Shown in pieces: positions 1 to 6,865 of a stretch of DNA of 9,190 bases. Each line of letters starts with the position of its first letter. The first letter of the stretch is position 1. A program made the position numbers and the translations under genes. This stretch comes from Flavobacteriaceae bacterium. GTDB taxonomy: Bacteria; Bacteroidota; Bacteroidia; Flavobacteriales; Flavobacteriaceae. Where the stretch lies: the NCBI GenBank assembly GCA_018623955.1, contig JAAZUX010000017.1:1-9190 (forward strand), read 5' to 3'. Under the pieces are notes generated by a model. It ran no database searches, had not been told where the DNA came from, and saw only the letters and a list, made by a program, of their open reading frames with translations.

Positions 1-792
1 AGGGACCTGATCAAAAATATATTGATAGTCTGCTTGGGTGCTCACCACTCTGGGTAAACCCAAAAGGGTAAAGGGAGGATCATCGGGATGAATACACATC
101 CTGATGCCCAATTCTTCGGCCAATGGAATGATCTCATTTAAAAATTGTACCAAATGAGACCGCAATTGATTGGCATCAATTCCTTTATAGGTGTCCAACA
201 TGGCTTTGAACTCGTCCATGGAGTAACCCTCTTCAGAACCGGGTAAGCCTTTGAGCATGTTGTCAGATATTCGCTGAATCTCCGGGGATGAGAGGTTTGT
301 AAATTGATTTTTGGCTTGTTCAATTTCATTCGGGGTATAGTCTTTTTCGGCCCCCTCCCGATTGAGAATATGGAGATCAAAAACCCTCAATTCGGAGGCA
401 TTGAATTCCAAGGCCAGCGAGCCGTCCTCAAGAGGCATATCCAGTCGGGTTCTGGTCCAATCCAGTATGGGCATAAAGTTGTAGCAAATGACATACACTC
501 CGCAAGCAGCCAAATTTTTCATGCTCATCTTGTAGTTTTCGATGATCTGTTCAAAATCTGCGGTTCTGGTTTTTATTTTTTCGTGTACCGGAAGGGACTC
601 TACAACATCCCAAGTAAGTCCGGCCTTTTCGATTTCATTTTTTCTTTTTTGAATTTCCTCTACCGACCAAATGTCGCCGTTGGGTATGTGATGGAGGGCG
701 TTGACAATCCCCGTTGCACCGGCCTGTCTCACATCGGAGAGACTTACAGGGTCTTTGGGTCCATACCAGCGCCAAGTTTGTGTCATTTTCAT
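1..792 (-). CDS. uxuA: D-mannonate dehydratase UxuA (C-terminal part beyond the window)
   Basis: Dehydrates D-mannonate to 2-keto-3-deoxy-D-gluconate in the cytoplasm, the committed step of glucuronate catabolism. Reading the minus strand from 792 gives 264 codons open to the window edge, about two thirds of the usual length near 395 residues. The translation follows E. coli UxuA closely from the start (QTWRWYGPKDPVSLSDVRQAGATG in short pieces: TWRWYG at 6-11, then ALHHIPNG, CYNFMPILDWTRTDL, GLPGSEEGY) and includes HPDDPP at 235-240, a conserved block of the family's metal and substrate site. Two in-frame ATGs lie close together (792 and 786, giving M-K-M-T-Q-T); the second matches the E. coli N-terminus better, so the start is uncertain by two codons. 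It begins 9 bp after the SDR stop and is the fourth gene of the operon. No clear Shine-Dalgarno is seen. The later metal ligands lie outside the window. Identification is very firm. Confidence 0.96.
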   Translation of the reverse strand, partial: MKMTQTWRWYGPKDPVSLSDVRQAGATGIVNALHHIPNGDIWSVEEIQKRKNEIEKAGLTWDVVESLPVHEKIKTRTADFEQIIENYKMSMKNLAACGVYVICYNFMPILDWTRTRLDMPLEDGSLALEFNASELRVFDLHILNREGAEKDYTPNEIEQAKNQFTNLSSPEIQRISDNMLKGLPGSEEGYSMDEFKAMLDTYKGIDANQLRSHLVQFLNEIIPLAEELGIRMCIHPDDPPFTLLGLPRVVSTQADYQYIFDQVP

Positions 793-801
793 ATCAATAA
801 A

Positions 802-1617
802 TTAAACCCCACTGAAGGCACTAAAGCCTCCATCGATGGGAAGTACAACTCCAGTTATAAATTGGGCGGCATCACTGCACAGGAAATGAATTGCCCCATT
901 GAGCTCCTCGGCTTCGCCAAATCGTTTCATGGGTGTATTCCTGATGATGGTATCTCCCCTTTCGGTGTATGAACCATCTTCATTCAACAGTAATCTTCGA
1001 TTTTGATTTCCGACAAAAAATCCGGGAGCTATAGCATTTACACGAACACCCGGTCCAAACTTCAGGGCCATTTCTACGGCCATCCATCGGGTAAAATTTT
1101 CTATTCCCGCCTTGGAAGCAGAATAGCCCACTACTCGGGTAATTACTCTGTCTACACTCATGGAGGAGTAGTTGATAATAGAGCCACTTTTTTGATCGGC
1201 CATGATTTTACCAAAGACCAAAGAGGGTATTACAGAACCATTGAGGTTCAACTCTGTGACCTTTTTAAAGTCATCCATAGACAAATCAAAAATGGTTTGG
1301 TCAACGGCTATAGTAGCGCCAGGCATATTCCCTCCGGCTGCATTGAGCAGTATGTCAACTCTTCCCCACTGTTTTAAAATTTCTTTACTGATGGAGGTTA
1401 TGGATTCCTGAGACAGCACATCGGCAGAAAAACCTATGGCAGTTCCCCCCTCTTTTTCAATCGCATCAACGGTTCGTTGAGCAGACTCTTGGGTAAGATC
1501 CAAAATAGCAATCTTTACACCAGATTGAGACAGACTTTGGGCAATACAGCCTCCCAATGCTCCTCCCCCTCCGGTGATAACCGCTACTTTGTTGTTTAGA
1601 TCAAAATTTGGTTTCAT
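802..1617 (-). CDS. uxuB: SDR-family D-mannonate oxidoreductase (fructuronate reductase)
   Basis: A 271-residue classical short-chain dehydrogenase/reductase, cytoplasmic. Visible motifs are the glycine-rich nucleotide loop TGGGGALGG (15-23), an acidic residue Asp40 at the end of beta-2 that in this family favours NAD(H), NAAG (92-95), catalytic Ser152, Tyr165 and Lys169 (YSASK), and the PG motif after the active site (198-199). The glycine loop lacks the usual third-glycine spacing of TGxxxGIG and the C-terminus ends FSAFSGV, both of which I recall from Bacteroidota SDRs annotated as D-mannonate oxidoreductase. The gene lies directly before uxuA, so interconversion of D-fructuronate and D-mannonate is the likely reaction. 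It would replace the unrelated long-chain UxuB of E. coli; the symbol is used in the functional sense, as for the SDR-type UxuB of Bacillus. The start at 1617 lies 8 bp after the Gfo/Idh stop. Other sugar-acid or KDG-related substrates remain possible. Confidence 0.85.
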   Translation of the reverse strand: MKPNFDLNNKVAVITGGGGALGGCIAQSLSQSGVKIAILDLTQESAQRTVDAIEKEGGTAIGFSADVLSQESITSISKEILKQWGRVDILLNAAGGNMPGATIAVDQTIFDLSMDDFKKVTELNLNGSVIPSLVFGKIMADQKSGSIINYSSMSVDRVITRVVGYSASKAGIENFTRWMAVEMALKFGPGVRVNAIAPGFFVGNQNRRLLLNEDGSYTERGDTIIRNTPMKRFGEAEELNGAIHFLCSDAAQFITGVVLPIDGGFSAFSGV

Positions 1618-1625
1618 TTATGTTC

Positions 1626-2813
1626 TTATAGTATATAATTAATATCGTCCCAGTGGGTCATTTGCTCAGTATCCATGGCTTTAATCCCCATATCAACGGC
1701 ATAGGCTGCTTTGGCTCCAGTAGTTACACCAGAGTGTGGTGCCATATTGTTGATAATGGAATCTCTAAAATCCATCAGGGCTTGTTTGGTTGGGTCAAGG
1801 TGTTTGATGTCTATGGGTGTGCCTTTGCCTTGCGTCCAATTGGTGGTAGCTCCCGATACCCCATCCACCTCGCCATACTCCGCTTTGTAGGCTCCCTCAG
1901 GATAGAACCAAGCGGCATCGTAAAAAATGGTTAGGGTTCCTTTGTCTCCCATGACCATAATTTTATAGTCGTCTTTTGCATTGGAGGTCAAGCAAGTATA
2001 GGTGGCTTTTACCCCTTCGGGATATTCATAAACTACTTTGGTATTGTCATAGGTTTCTCTTCCGTCTTTCCAGTAATTGATCCCCCCCATCCCTATTGCT
2101 TTTTGCGGAGTAGCTTTGAGAATCCAATTGGCAAAATCGATTTGGTGAGAACTCAATTCAGCCAAAAGTCCGAAGGAATACTCTCTGTACATTCTCCAAT
2201 TGATTTGCCTTTCCAATGCGGGATCTGGAACGGATCTTCTCCAGTTGCCATTTCGGTTCCATTGAGCTTCTATGGAAATGATTTTTCCAACTTTACCTCC
2301 TGCAATCATTTCGACCAATTGGGTATAGAGCCTTGAGCTATGGTACTGATGTCCGGTTTGAAATATTTTATTGGAAGTTTTGCATTTGTTGACTATACGC
2401 GCAGTAGCATCGGCTCCTTTAGCCATTGTCTTTTCACAGTATACATGTTTGTCGGCATCCAATGCATCAACTGCGATTATGTCGTGACTGTTTAAAGGGG
2501 TACTGATGATTACTCCATCAATGTTTTTATTTTCCAATAATTTGCGATAATCCCGATAGGCTTTTGCATTTTTATTGTTTTTGATCAGATCAAATCCCTC
2601 TTCCAGTCTAAAGGGTATGGTATCACATGCACCAATAACATTAAAGCCGGGAAGCTCGTTTAATAATTTTATAATTCCTTGACCTCTCCCTCCAGTTCCT
2701 ATTACGCCTATATTTACATTACTATTCAGATTGACATTGGCCATTAAGTTGGGGGCAAGTATAGAACCTAAAAAAATCCCACCAGAGTTTCGAATAAAGT
2801 CTTTTCGTTTCAT
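1626..2813 (-). CDS. Gfo/Idh/MocA-family oxidoreductase with a Tat-like signal
   Basis: A 395-residue NAD(P)-dependent sugar oxidoreductase of the Gfo/Idh/MocA family. After an N-terminal extension, the Rossmann fold starts with INIGVIGTGGRG-type sequence (GTGGRG at 39-44). The conserved EKP motif appears as EKTMA (127-131), and the C-terminal domain has GHQYH (154-158) and SSHQIDFANW (221-230), where His223 and Asp226 are plausible catalytic or substrate residues. The first 25 residues (KRKDFIRNSGG, then a hydrophobic stretch, then PNLMAN) resemble the Tat signals often seen on Bacteroidota members of this family, but the twin arginine is Arg3-Lys4. The protein may therefore be periplasmic, exported folded with its cofactor, or anchored. 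It sits between the MFS transporter gene (9 bp gap) and the SDR gene (8 bp gap), so a role in handling the same sugar acid is likely. The substrate cannot be read from sequence; some related members (GH109) are NAD-dependent glycosidases instead. Confidence 0.85.
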   Translation of the reverse strand: MKRKDFIRNSGGIFLGSILAPNLMANVNLNSNVNIGVIGTGGRGQGIIKLLNELPGFNVIGACDTIPFRLEEGFDLIKNNKNAKAYRDYRKLLENKNIDGVIISTPLNSHDIIAVDALDADKHVYCEKTMAKGADATARIVNKCKTSNKIFQTGHQYHSSRLYTQLVEMIAGGKVGKIISIEAQWNRNGNWRRSVPDPALERQINWRMYREYSFGLLAELSSHQIDFANWILKATPQKAIGMGGINYWKDGRETYDNTKVVYEYPEGVKATYTCLTSNAKDDYKIMVMGDKGTLTIFYDAAWFYPEGAYKAEYGEVDGVSGATTNWTQGKGTPIDIKHLDPTKQALMDFRDSIINNMAPHSGVTTGAKAAYAVDMGIKAMDTEQMTHWDDINYIL

Positions 2814-2822
2814 TGGGAAAAA

Positions 2823-4154
2823 TTAATTTTTGTTAATGATTAAGTTAATCTCCTCAAGGGATTTCCCCTTGGTTTCGGGCATGGTAAAAATAGAAAATAC
2901 GAGTTGTAAGACCATCATTGTGGCAAAAAATAAAAAGATCGGCCAGGGATTAGCCTTATAGATCGCAATAACGGAGGGGCCAACTAAGGTAATCAATGCG
3001 GCAAATATCCAGTGAACTCCTGCTCCAAAGGATTGTCCTTTTGCTCTGATTCTGTTGGGAAAAATCTCAGAGATAAAAACCCAAATCACCGTTCCCTGAC
3101 CCACGGCATGGGAGGCAATAAAAGCAAAAATAAACAGGGCAATCCATTGGGGACTTGTCTGAAAATAAAAAGCAATGGAAACACCCGACAAACTGAGGAT
3201 GTAACCTAGTGAACCCAGGATCAAAAGCTGTCTTCTCCCCAATTTGTCAATCAAAATCAAACCTGCAAAGGTAAAGACGATGTTGGTCAGCCCGATCAAG
3301 ACTGAATTGAAAAGGGAGGCTCTTGTTGCAAAACCGGCCATTTCGAGAATCTCCGGAGCATAATAAAGTATAAAATTGATCCCGGACAATTGATTAAAAA
3401 AAGAAATCAAAAAAGCAAGAATCACAATTTTACGATTGGCATTATTGATCAATTTTTCTTGATCTGCCGCATCATTATCAGCAGATTTGATTTGGTTGAA
3501 AACGCTTTCAGCTTCTTGATCGTCACCGTATATTTCTTTTAGTGTTTTGGCAGCAGCACTATCATTGTTTTGAAAAATGATTTGCCACCGGGGAGTATTT
3601 GGAATGGAGAGGGTCAGTAGCATATACAACAGGGCGGGAAGTGCCTCTATCCCCAACATCCATCTCCAATCGTGACTTCCTTGGAAACCGGTAAACAAGT
3701 AGTTGGAAAAAAAAGCGATGAGTATTCCGAAAACCAGACTGAATTGATACAAAACCCCAAGGCTCCCTCGATTTTTGGAAGTGGAAATCTCTGTGATATA
3801 TATCGGAGCAGCAATGGAAGAAACACCAACTGCGATTCCACCAATGAATCTGAAAAAGGAAAAAGTATAGGGGTCCATGGCCAACGCCGATCCCAAAGCA
3901 GAAATGATAAAGAAAAAACCTATCCAGGTGAGGGTTTTTTTACGACCCAACTTATTGGTAGGATAAGCCCCGAACAAGGCGCCCAACACAGTTCCCCAAA
4001 GGGCCATGGACATGATAAAAAAACCATGAAAAAAAGGACTGGTTGACCACAGTTCCTTTATGGGAAGATTGGCTCCAGAAATAACAACCGTATCAAATCC
4101 GAACAAAAAGCCCGATAAAGCTGCTACAAGTATCCACCTGAATGATTTAGGCAT
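2823..4154 (-). CDS. MFS sugar-porter family transporter
   Basis: An inner-membrane symporter of the sugar porter branch of the major facilitator superfamily, 443 residues and probably 12 membrane helices. Family signatures, numbered from the ATG at 4154, are FLFGFDTVVISG in helix 1 (17-28), NKLGRKK (67-73) and DKLGRR (303-308) in the repeated cytoplasmic loops, PIYITEIS (about 118-125), PNTPRW in place of PESPRW (185-190), QLSGIN in place of QQLTGIN (255-260), and PETKGKS near the C-terminus (426-432). A longer reading from a GTG at 4187 adds eleven residues, but that GTG is the last base of the proposed -7 box and lies upstream of the likely transcription start, and the family normally begins with a short tail before helix 1. 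I therefore chose ATG 4154. First gene of the uronate operon, divergent from the LacI gene. The substrate is probably a uronate or an unsaturated sugar released by the exported enzymes; that is inferred from neighbours only. Confidence 0.92.
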   Translation of the reverse strand: MPKSFRWILVAALSGFLFGFDTVVISGANLPIKELWSTSPFFHGFFIMSMALWGTVLGALFGAYPTNKLGRKKTLTWIGFFFIISALGSALAMDPYTFSFFRFIGGIAVGVSSIAAPIYITEISTSKNRGSLGVLYQFSLVFGILIAFFSNYLFTGFQGSHDWRWMLGIEALPALLYMLLTLSIPNTPRWQIIFQNNDSAAAKTLKEIYGDDQEAESVFNQIKSADNDAADQEKLINNANRKIVILAFLISFFNQLSGINFILYYAPEILEMAGFATRASLFNSVLIGLTNIVFTFAGLILIDKLGRRQLLILGSLGYILSLSGVSIAFYFQTSPQWIALFIFAFIASHAVGQGTVIWVFISEIFPNRIRAKGQSFGAGVHWIFAALITLVGPSVIAIYKANPWPIFLFFATMMVLQLVFSIFTMPETKGKSLEEINLIINKN

Positions 4155-4166
4155 ACAATTAATTTC

Positions 4167-4178
4167 GTGTGCGTACAC
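4167..4178. promoter_or_regulatory. Candidate LacI-family operator
   Basis: The 12-bp element GTGTGCGTACAC is an inverted repeat with a single mismatched base pair and a central CG dinucleotide, the usual layout of LacI-family operators. It lies between the -7 box (4187-4194) and the transporter ATG (4154), about where transcription should begin, so a bound repressor would block the left operon. The only regulator in the window is encoded divergently 130 bp away. The element is GC-richer than the AT-rich DNA around it. Assignment to this regulator is inference. Confidence 0.5.
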
Positions 4179-4186
4179 TATCTTCA

Positions 4187-4194
4187 CAAATATA
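4187..4194 (-). promoter_or_regulatory. Bacteroidota-type -7 promoter box of the uronate operon
   Basis: On the minus strand these bases read TATATTTG, a perfect fit to the TAnnTTTG -7 consensus of the primary sigma factor in Bacteroidota. Transcription would start near 4180, giving a leader of roughly 25 bases before ATG 4154. No good TTG element is visible at the expected -33 distance, which is common in weak or regulated promoters. The box is intergenic and correctly placed relative to the transporter gene. Confidence 0.6.
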
Positions 4195-4231
4195 GAGAAT
4201 CCGTTTTAAAATTAAACCTGAAAAAGTTGAT

Positions 4232-4246
4232 ATTATTTTAAATAAT
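4232..4246. repeat. AT-only 15-bp inverted repeat in the divergent promoter region
   Basis: ATTATTT and AAATAAT flank a single central T, forming a perfect 7-bp inverted repeat. It lies about 40-55 bp upstream of the -7 box of the left operon. It could be a second protein-binding site or merely chance in DNA with almost no G or C; its composition makes chance quite likely. Confidence 0.25.
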
Positions 4247-4284
4247 TTAAGAAAAAAATGATTAAAAATTTGGACATAAGATAG

Positions 4285-4292
4285 TATATTTA
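4285..4292 (+). promoter_or_regulatory. Candidate -7 box for the LacI-family gene
   Basis: TATATTTA matches the TAnnTTTG consensus except at the last base. With a start about 7 bases downstream, the mRNA would have a leader of only about ten bases before the TTG start codon at 4310. A TTTG at 4269-4272 is the only -33-like element nearby, but it is only 12 bp upstream, closer than the usual spacing of about 19-20. Weak support. Confidence 0.3.
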
Positions 4293-4309
4293 GGCCAAAC
4301 TAATATTCA

Positions 4310-5383
4310 TTGATAACCATAAAGGATATTGCAAAGGAAGCCAATGTATCAGCGGGGACTGTAGACAGGGTTTTGCATAACCGTGGTGGCGTATCTCCCA
4401 AAACCGAGACCAAGATCAGAAAGATTTTAAAACAGAAAAAATTTAAAATCAATTTGATTGCAAGTTCATTGGCGATGAAAAAACACCACAATCTGGCTAC
4501 TTTGATCCCCAAGTATGACGAACAGAATCTTTTTTGGAAGTCTCCCTACTCAGGAATTCAAAAAGCAAGCCAGGAAGTCAGTGCCTACGGGATTGAAAAT
4601 CATGTATTTCTTTTTGACCAATTTGACCCTAAAAGTTACTTAAAAGCTTTTCGAAAACTTATCAAAACAGAACCGGATGCTGTGGTGATGGTACCCATGT
4701 TTGTTAAAGAGTCCAGTGAAATCATCGAAGTTCTTAATGACAAAAAAATCCCCTATCTCTTTTTAAACGCGGATTTAAAGGGTTATAAAAACCTTTGTTA
4801 TATCGGTCAAAAATCATTCGAGGCAGGTATTTTATCGGGAAAACTTTCTCATTTATGTTCCAAAAACAAAGATGAGTTTTTGATTGTTCTGACCCGAAAA
4901 AACATACATGATTACGAGGCCAACAATGAACGTGTAAAAGGATTCAATAGCTATTTCCGGCATAACGTTCCCGATGCTCAGATACATCAGCTAAAATTTG
5001 ATCAATCAGATGGATTTGAAAAAGTCAAGAAAAAAATCAATGATTATTTAACCAACAACCCTCTCGTGAAAGTGATTATGGTTCCTTCCAGTAGAGTTTC
5101 CAACATCTGTAAAGCCATTGAAAAGGATAAATTATCAGAACTAAAAGTCATTGGCTTTGATACCACACCCCAAAACGTAGAGGCTCTAAAGAAAGGTATT
5201 GTTGCATTTTTGATTTCTCAGAAATCATTCAATCAAGGCTATAAATCAATTACAACCATAGCCAGCTACTTGGTTCATAAGGAGATGCCTACCAATGAAA
5301 TTCCCACGCCTTTGGAGATCATTACCAAAGAAAATTATAAATACAGTCACTCAGAGGAGCGTAAATATTACAACGAAAATTAA
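4310..5383 (+). CDS. LacI-family transcriptional regulator with sugar-binding domain
   Basis: A 357-residue regulator. The N-terminal helix-turn-helix (TIKDIAKEANVSAGTVDRVLHNRG, about 3-26) is typical of the family, followed by a hinge helix region (INLIASSLAM, 47-56) that inserts in the minor groove at the operator centre. The rest is a type 1 periplasmic-binding-protein-like effector domain with FLNADLKG (151-158), YIGQ (164-167), GFDTTPQN (282-289) and SQKSFNQGY (303-311). The start is decided by the reading frame: an in-frame TAA lies at 4301-4303, no ATG follows before the helix-turn-helix, and TTG at 4310 gives the expected MITIKDIA. No Shine-Dalgarno is seen. The gene is divergent from the MFS-UxuA operon, which it probably represses until a uronate-derived effector appears. 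Its stop overlaps the stop of the convergent phosphoesterase gene. The effector is unknown; fructuronate, glucuronate or KDG are guesses from context. Confidence 0.92.
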   Translation: MITIKDIAKEANVSAGTVDRVLHNRGGVSPKTETKIRKILKQKKFKINLIASSLAMKKHHNLATLIPKYDEQNLFWKSPYSGIQKASQEVSAYGIENHVFLFDQFDPKSYLKAFRKLIKTEPDAVVMVPMFVKESSEIIEVLNDKKIPYLFLNADLKGYKNLCYIGQKSFEAGILSGKLSHLCSKNKDEFLIVLTRKNIHDYEANNERVKGFNSYFRHNVPDAQIHQLKFDQSDGFEKVKKKINDYLTNNPLVKVIMVPSSRVSNICKAIEKDKLSELKVIGFDTTPQNVEALKKGIVAFLISQKSFNQGYKSITTIASYLVHKEMPTNEIPTPLEIITKENYKYSHSEERKYYNEN

Positions 5384-6834
5384 AAGCTGACCTCATTCAC
5401 CGGATTACCTTCTACATCGTGGTGGGTAAACTCAATACTTGGTAGGTTTCCACTACTTACAGAAACCGACAAAAAACCACCTTTAACTCTTAGAAATTGA
5501 TGCTCTGGTCGAAGATCCTCTTGTTTCCATCCGCCAGCATGGACATCGGCTCCCGCTCCACATCCAAACTCCCAAAGCTTGGTGTTCTTGATATGGGTGA
5601 CATACTGCCAGTGGCGATCTCCATTGACGATAAATAGATTGTTTTGTTTTTTTATAAAATTGAGAATCTCTTCTTGTTCATAAGAATAACCACTATTGCT
5701 CAGGTTATCATTTTTATTTTTTCGATCTGGACCCAAAATAGGAGAAGAAGTAATCAATATTTTAAATGTTGCCTCTGAAGCGTTAACGGTATCATAAAAC
5801 CATTGCTTTTGTGTTGCACCCCAAATGGTTTTATCCGGCCCATCCTCCAAATAGTTTTGATTCCTGTAATTTCTCCCCTCAACGATCCAAATCTGAAGAT
5901 CTTTTCCCCAGCGGATGGTTTTGTACCTTTTGGAGTAGGTGGGAAATTGCTCCTCATCGAATATCTCCAAGCCCCGCTCAAAAGTAACCGTTCCATAATC
6001 CTTTCCGGGGTAACTGTCATCATAGCCCACATCGTGATCATCCTTCATAAAATAGGAGGTGTGATTGTTGTAGAATGAACGCTGAAAAGGGAGGGCAAAC
6101 AAACGATTCCACTTAAAACGCATCAACTCCTCTGTCATGGCATAAGGAAAGGGCTTATCCATGTACTCTATATCTCCGGTATGCACATAAAAATCGGGTT
6201 GTAATTTCGACATACTGGGGTATATTTTGTGTCCGTTTTCCATGTCGTCACGACGGTTGTAGTCATGACATGACACGACACAAAATTTGATGTCTTTAGC
6301 AGTATTTTCATCTGCCGGTAAAAGAAATTGTCCGAAAATACTATCGGTAATCTTTTGCCCTTTCTGGGGTCGGGCATAGATTTTTACACGATACTTTTTT
6401 CCGGCTTGCAGATCATCCAGTTTCCATTGATGAGTAAAATCTTTGTTGGAATCTACCGCCACCCAATCGGTAACAACAGCCTCCACCGGATGATCTTTAA
6501 GGTAGTAGTGGAGCTGCACCTCCCCGGACGCACCCGGGCAATAGCCATCCATGTCTTTAAGGGTTAATCCTTCCGGGATCTGAGTGTTATAGATTCCTTC
6601 AACGTCTTGGTTTTGAGCCAAAGATTTCATTTTTTCCCTAGAAATCTCAGCAAAAGGATGTCCCTTAAAATGGGCAGATTTGTTTTGGGTCAATCGGGTC
6701 CACAGTACAATGGAATTTTGATCGGCCCAACCGTTTTTAATCCCATTGGCAAAATAGGGCCCCTGAATGGGGTCGGGGGATTGACAGGACAATAAAAACA
6801 ATCCTACTCCTGCTGTTAGAAGTTTTTTAATCAT
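5380..6834 (-). CDS. PhoD-like metallophosphoesterase lipoprotein
   Basis: A 484-residue exported protein. Residues 1-17 form a lipoprotein signal ending in LLSC, so Cys17 would be lipidated and the enzyme anchored in a membrane facing the periplasm or the surface. A beta-sandwich-like N-terminal region (about 24-175) precedes a catalytic domain with the PhoD-type metal motifs: SCHD (188-191), HTGD (218-221), KDDHDVG (264-270), GRNYR (320-324, replacing the DTRQYR-like motif) and NGDRHW (404-409). Known PhoD enzymes are phosphomono- or diesterases using iron and calcium. It lies 31 bp after the GH105-like gene, third in the apparent operon, with an AGGTG ahead of the ATG. A phosphoesterase is unexpected between a uronyl hydrolase and a uronate operon: the target might be a substituent on the polysaccharide or simply scavenged phosphate esters. 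The fold assignment is firm and the substrate unknown. Confidence 0.87.
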   Translation of the reverse strand: MIKKLLTAGVGLFLLSCQSPDPIQGPYFANGIKNGWADQNSIVLWTRLTQNKSAHFKGHPFAEISREKMKSLAQNQDVEGIYNTQIPEGLTLKDMDGYCPGASGEVQLHYYLKDHPVEAVVTDWVAVDSNKDFTHQWKLDDLQAGKKYRVKIYARPQKGQKITDSIFGQFLLPADENTAKDIKFCVVSCHDYNRRDDMENGHKIYPSMSKLQPDFYVHTGDIEYMDKPFPYAMTEELMRFKWNRLFALPFQRSFYNNHTSYFMKDDHDVGYDDSYPGKDYGTVTFERGLEIFDEEQFPTYSKRYKTIRWGKDLQIWIVEGRNYRNQNYLEDGPDKTIWGATQKQWFYDTVNASEATFKILITSSPILGPDRKNKNDNLSNSGYSYEQEEILNFIKKQNNLFIVNGDRHWQYVTHIKNTKLWEFGCGAGADVHAGGWKQEDLRPEHQFLRVKGGFLSVSVSSGNLPSIEFTHHDVEGNPVNEVSF

Positions 6835-6838
6835 TTTA

Positions 6839-6843
6839 CACCT
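6839..6843 (-). promoter_or_regulatory. Shine-Dalgarno-like site of the PhoD-like gene
   Basis: On the minus strand AGGTG lies four bases before the ATG at 6834. It is the only clear Shine-Dalgarno-like sequence ahead of a gene in this window, where the other starts are preceded by AT-rich leaders, as is usual in Bacteroidota. It supports the start at 6834, although the spacing is short. Confidence 0.4.
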
Positions 6844-6865
6844 GTTTTATGGGTGAGATATTGAT

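Noticed and set aside
12..19. A TAnnTTTG match on the minus strand (TATTTTTG)
   Set aside because: It lies inside the conserved coding sequence of uxuA and such an 8-mer occurs often by chance in AT-rich DNA.
304..972. A 222-codon open frame on the plus strand
   Set aside because: It lies antisense to uxuA and the end of the SDR gene, both strongly conserved on the minus strand, and its translation resembles no family I know.
4269..4299. TTTGG and CCAAA inverted arms separated by 21 bases, around the LacI -7 region
   Set aside because: The arms are only 5 bp with a long spacer in AT-rich DNA; this is readily expected by chance and does not resemble a compact operator.
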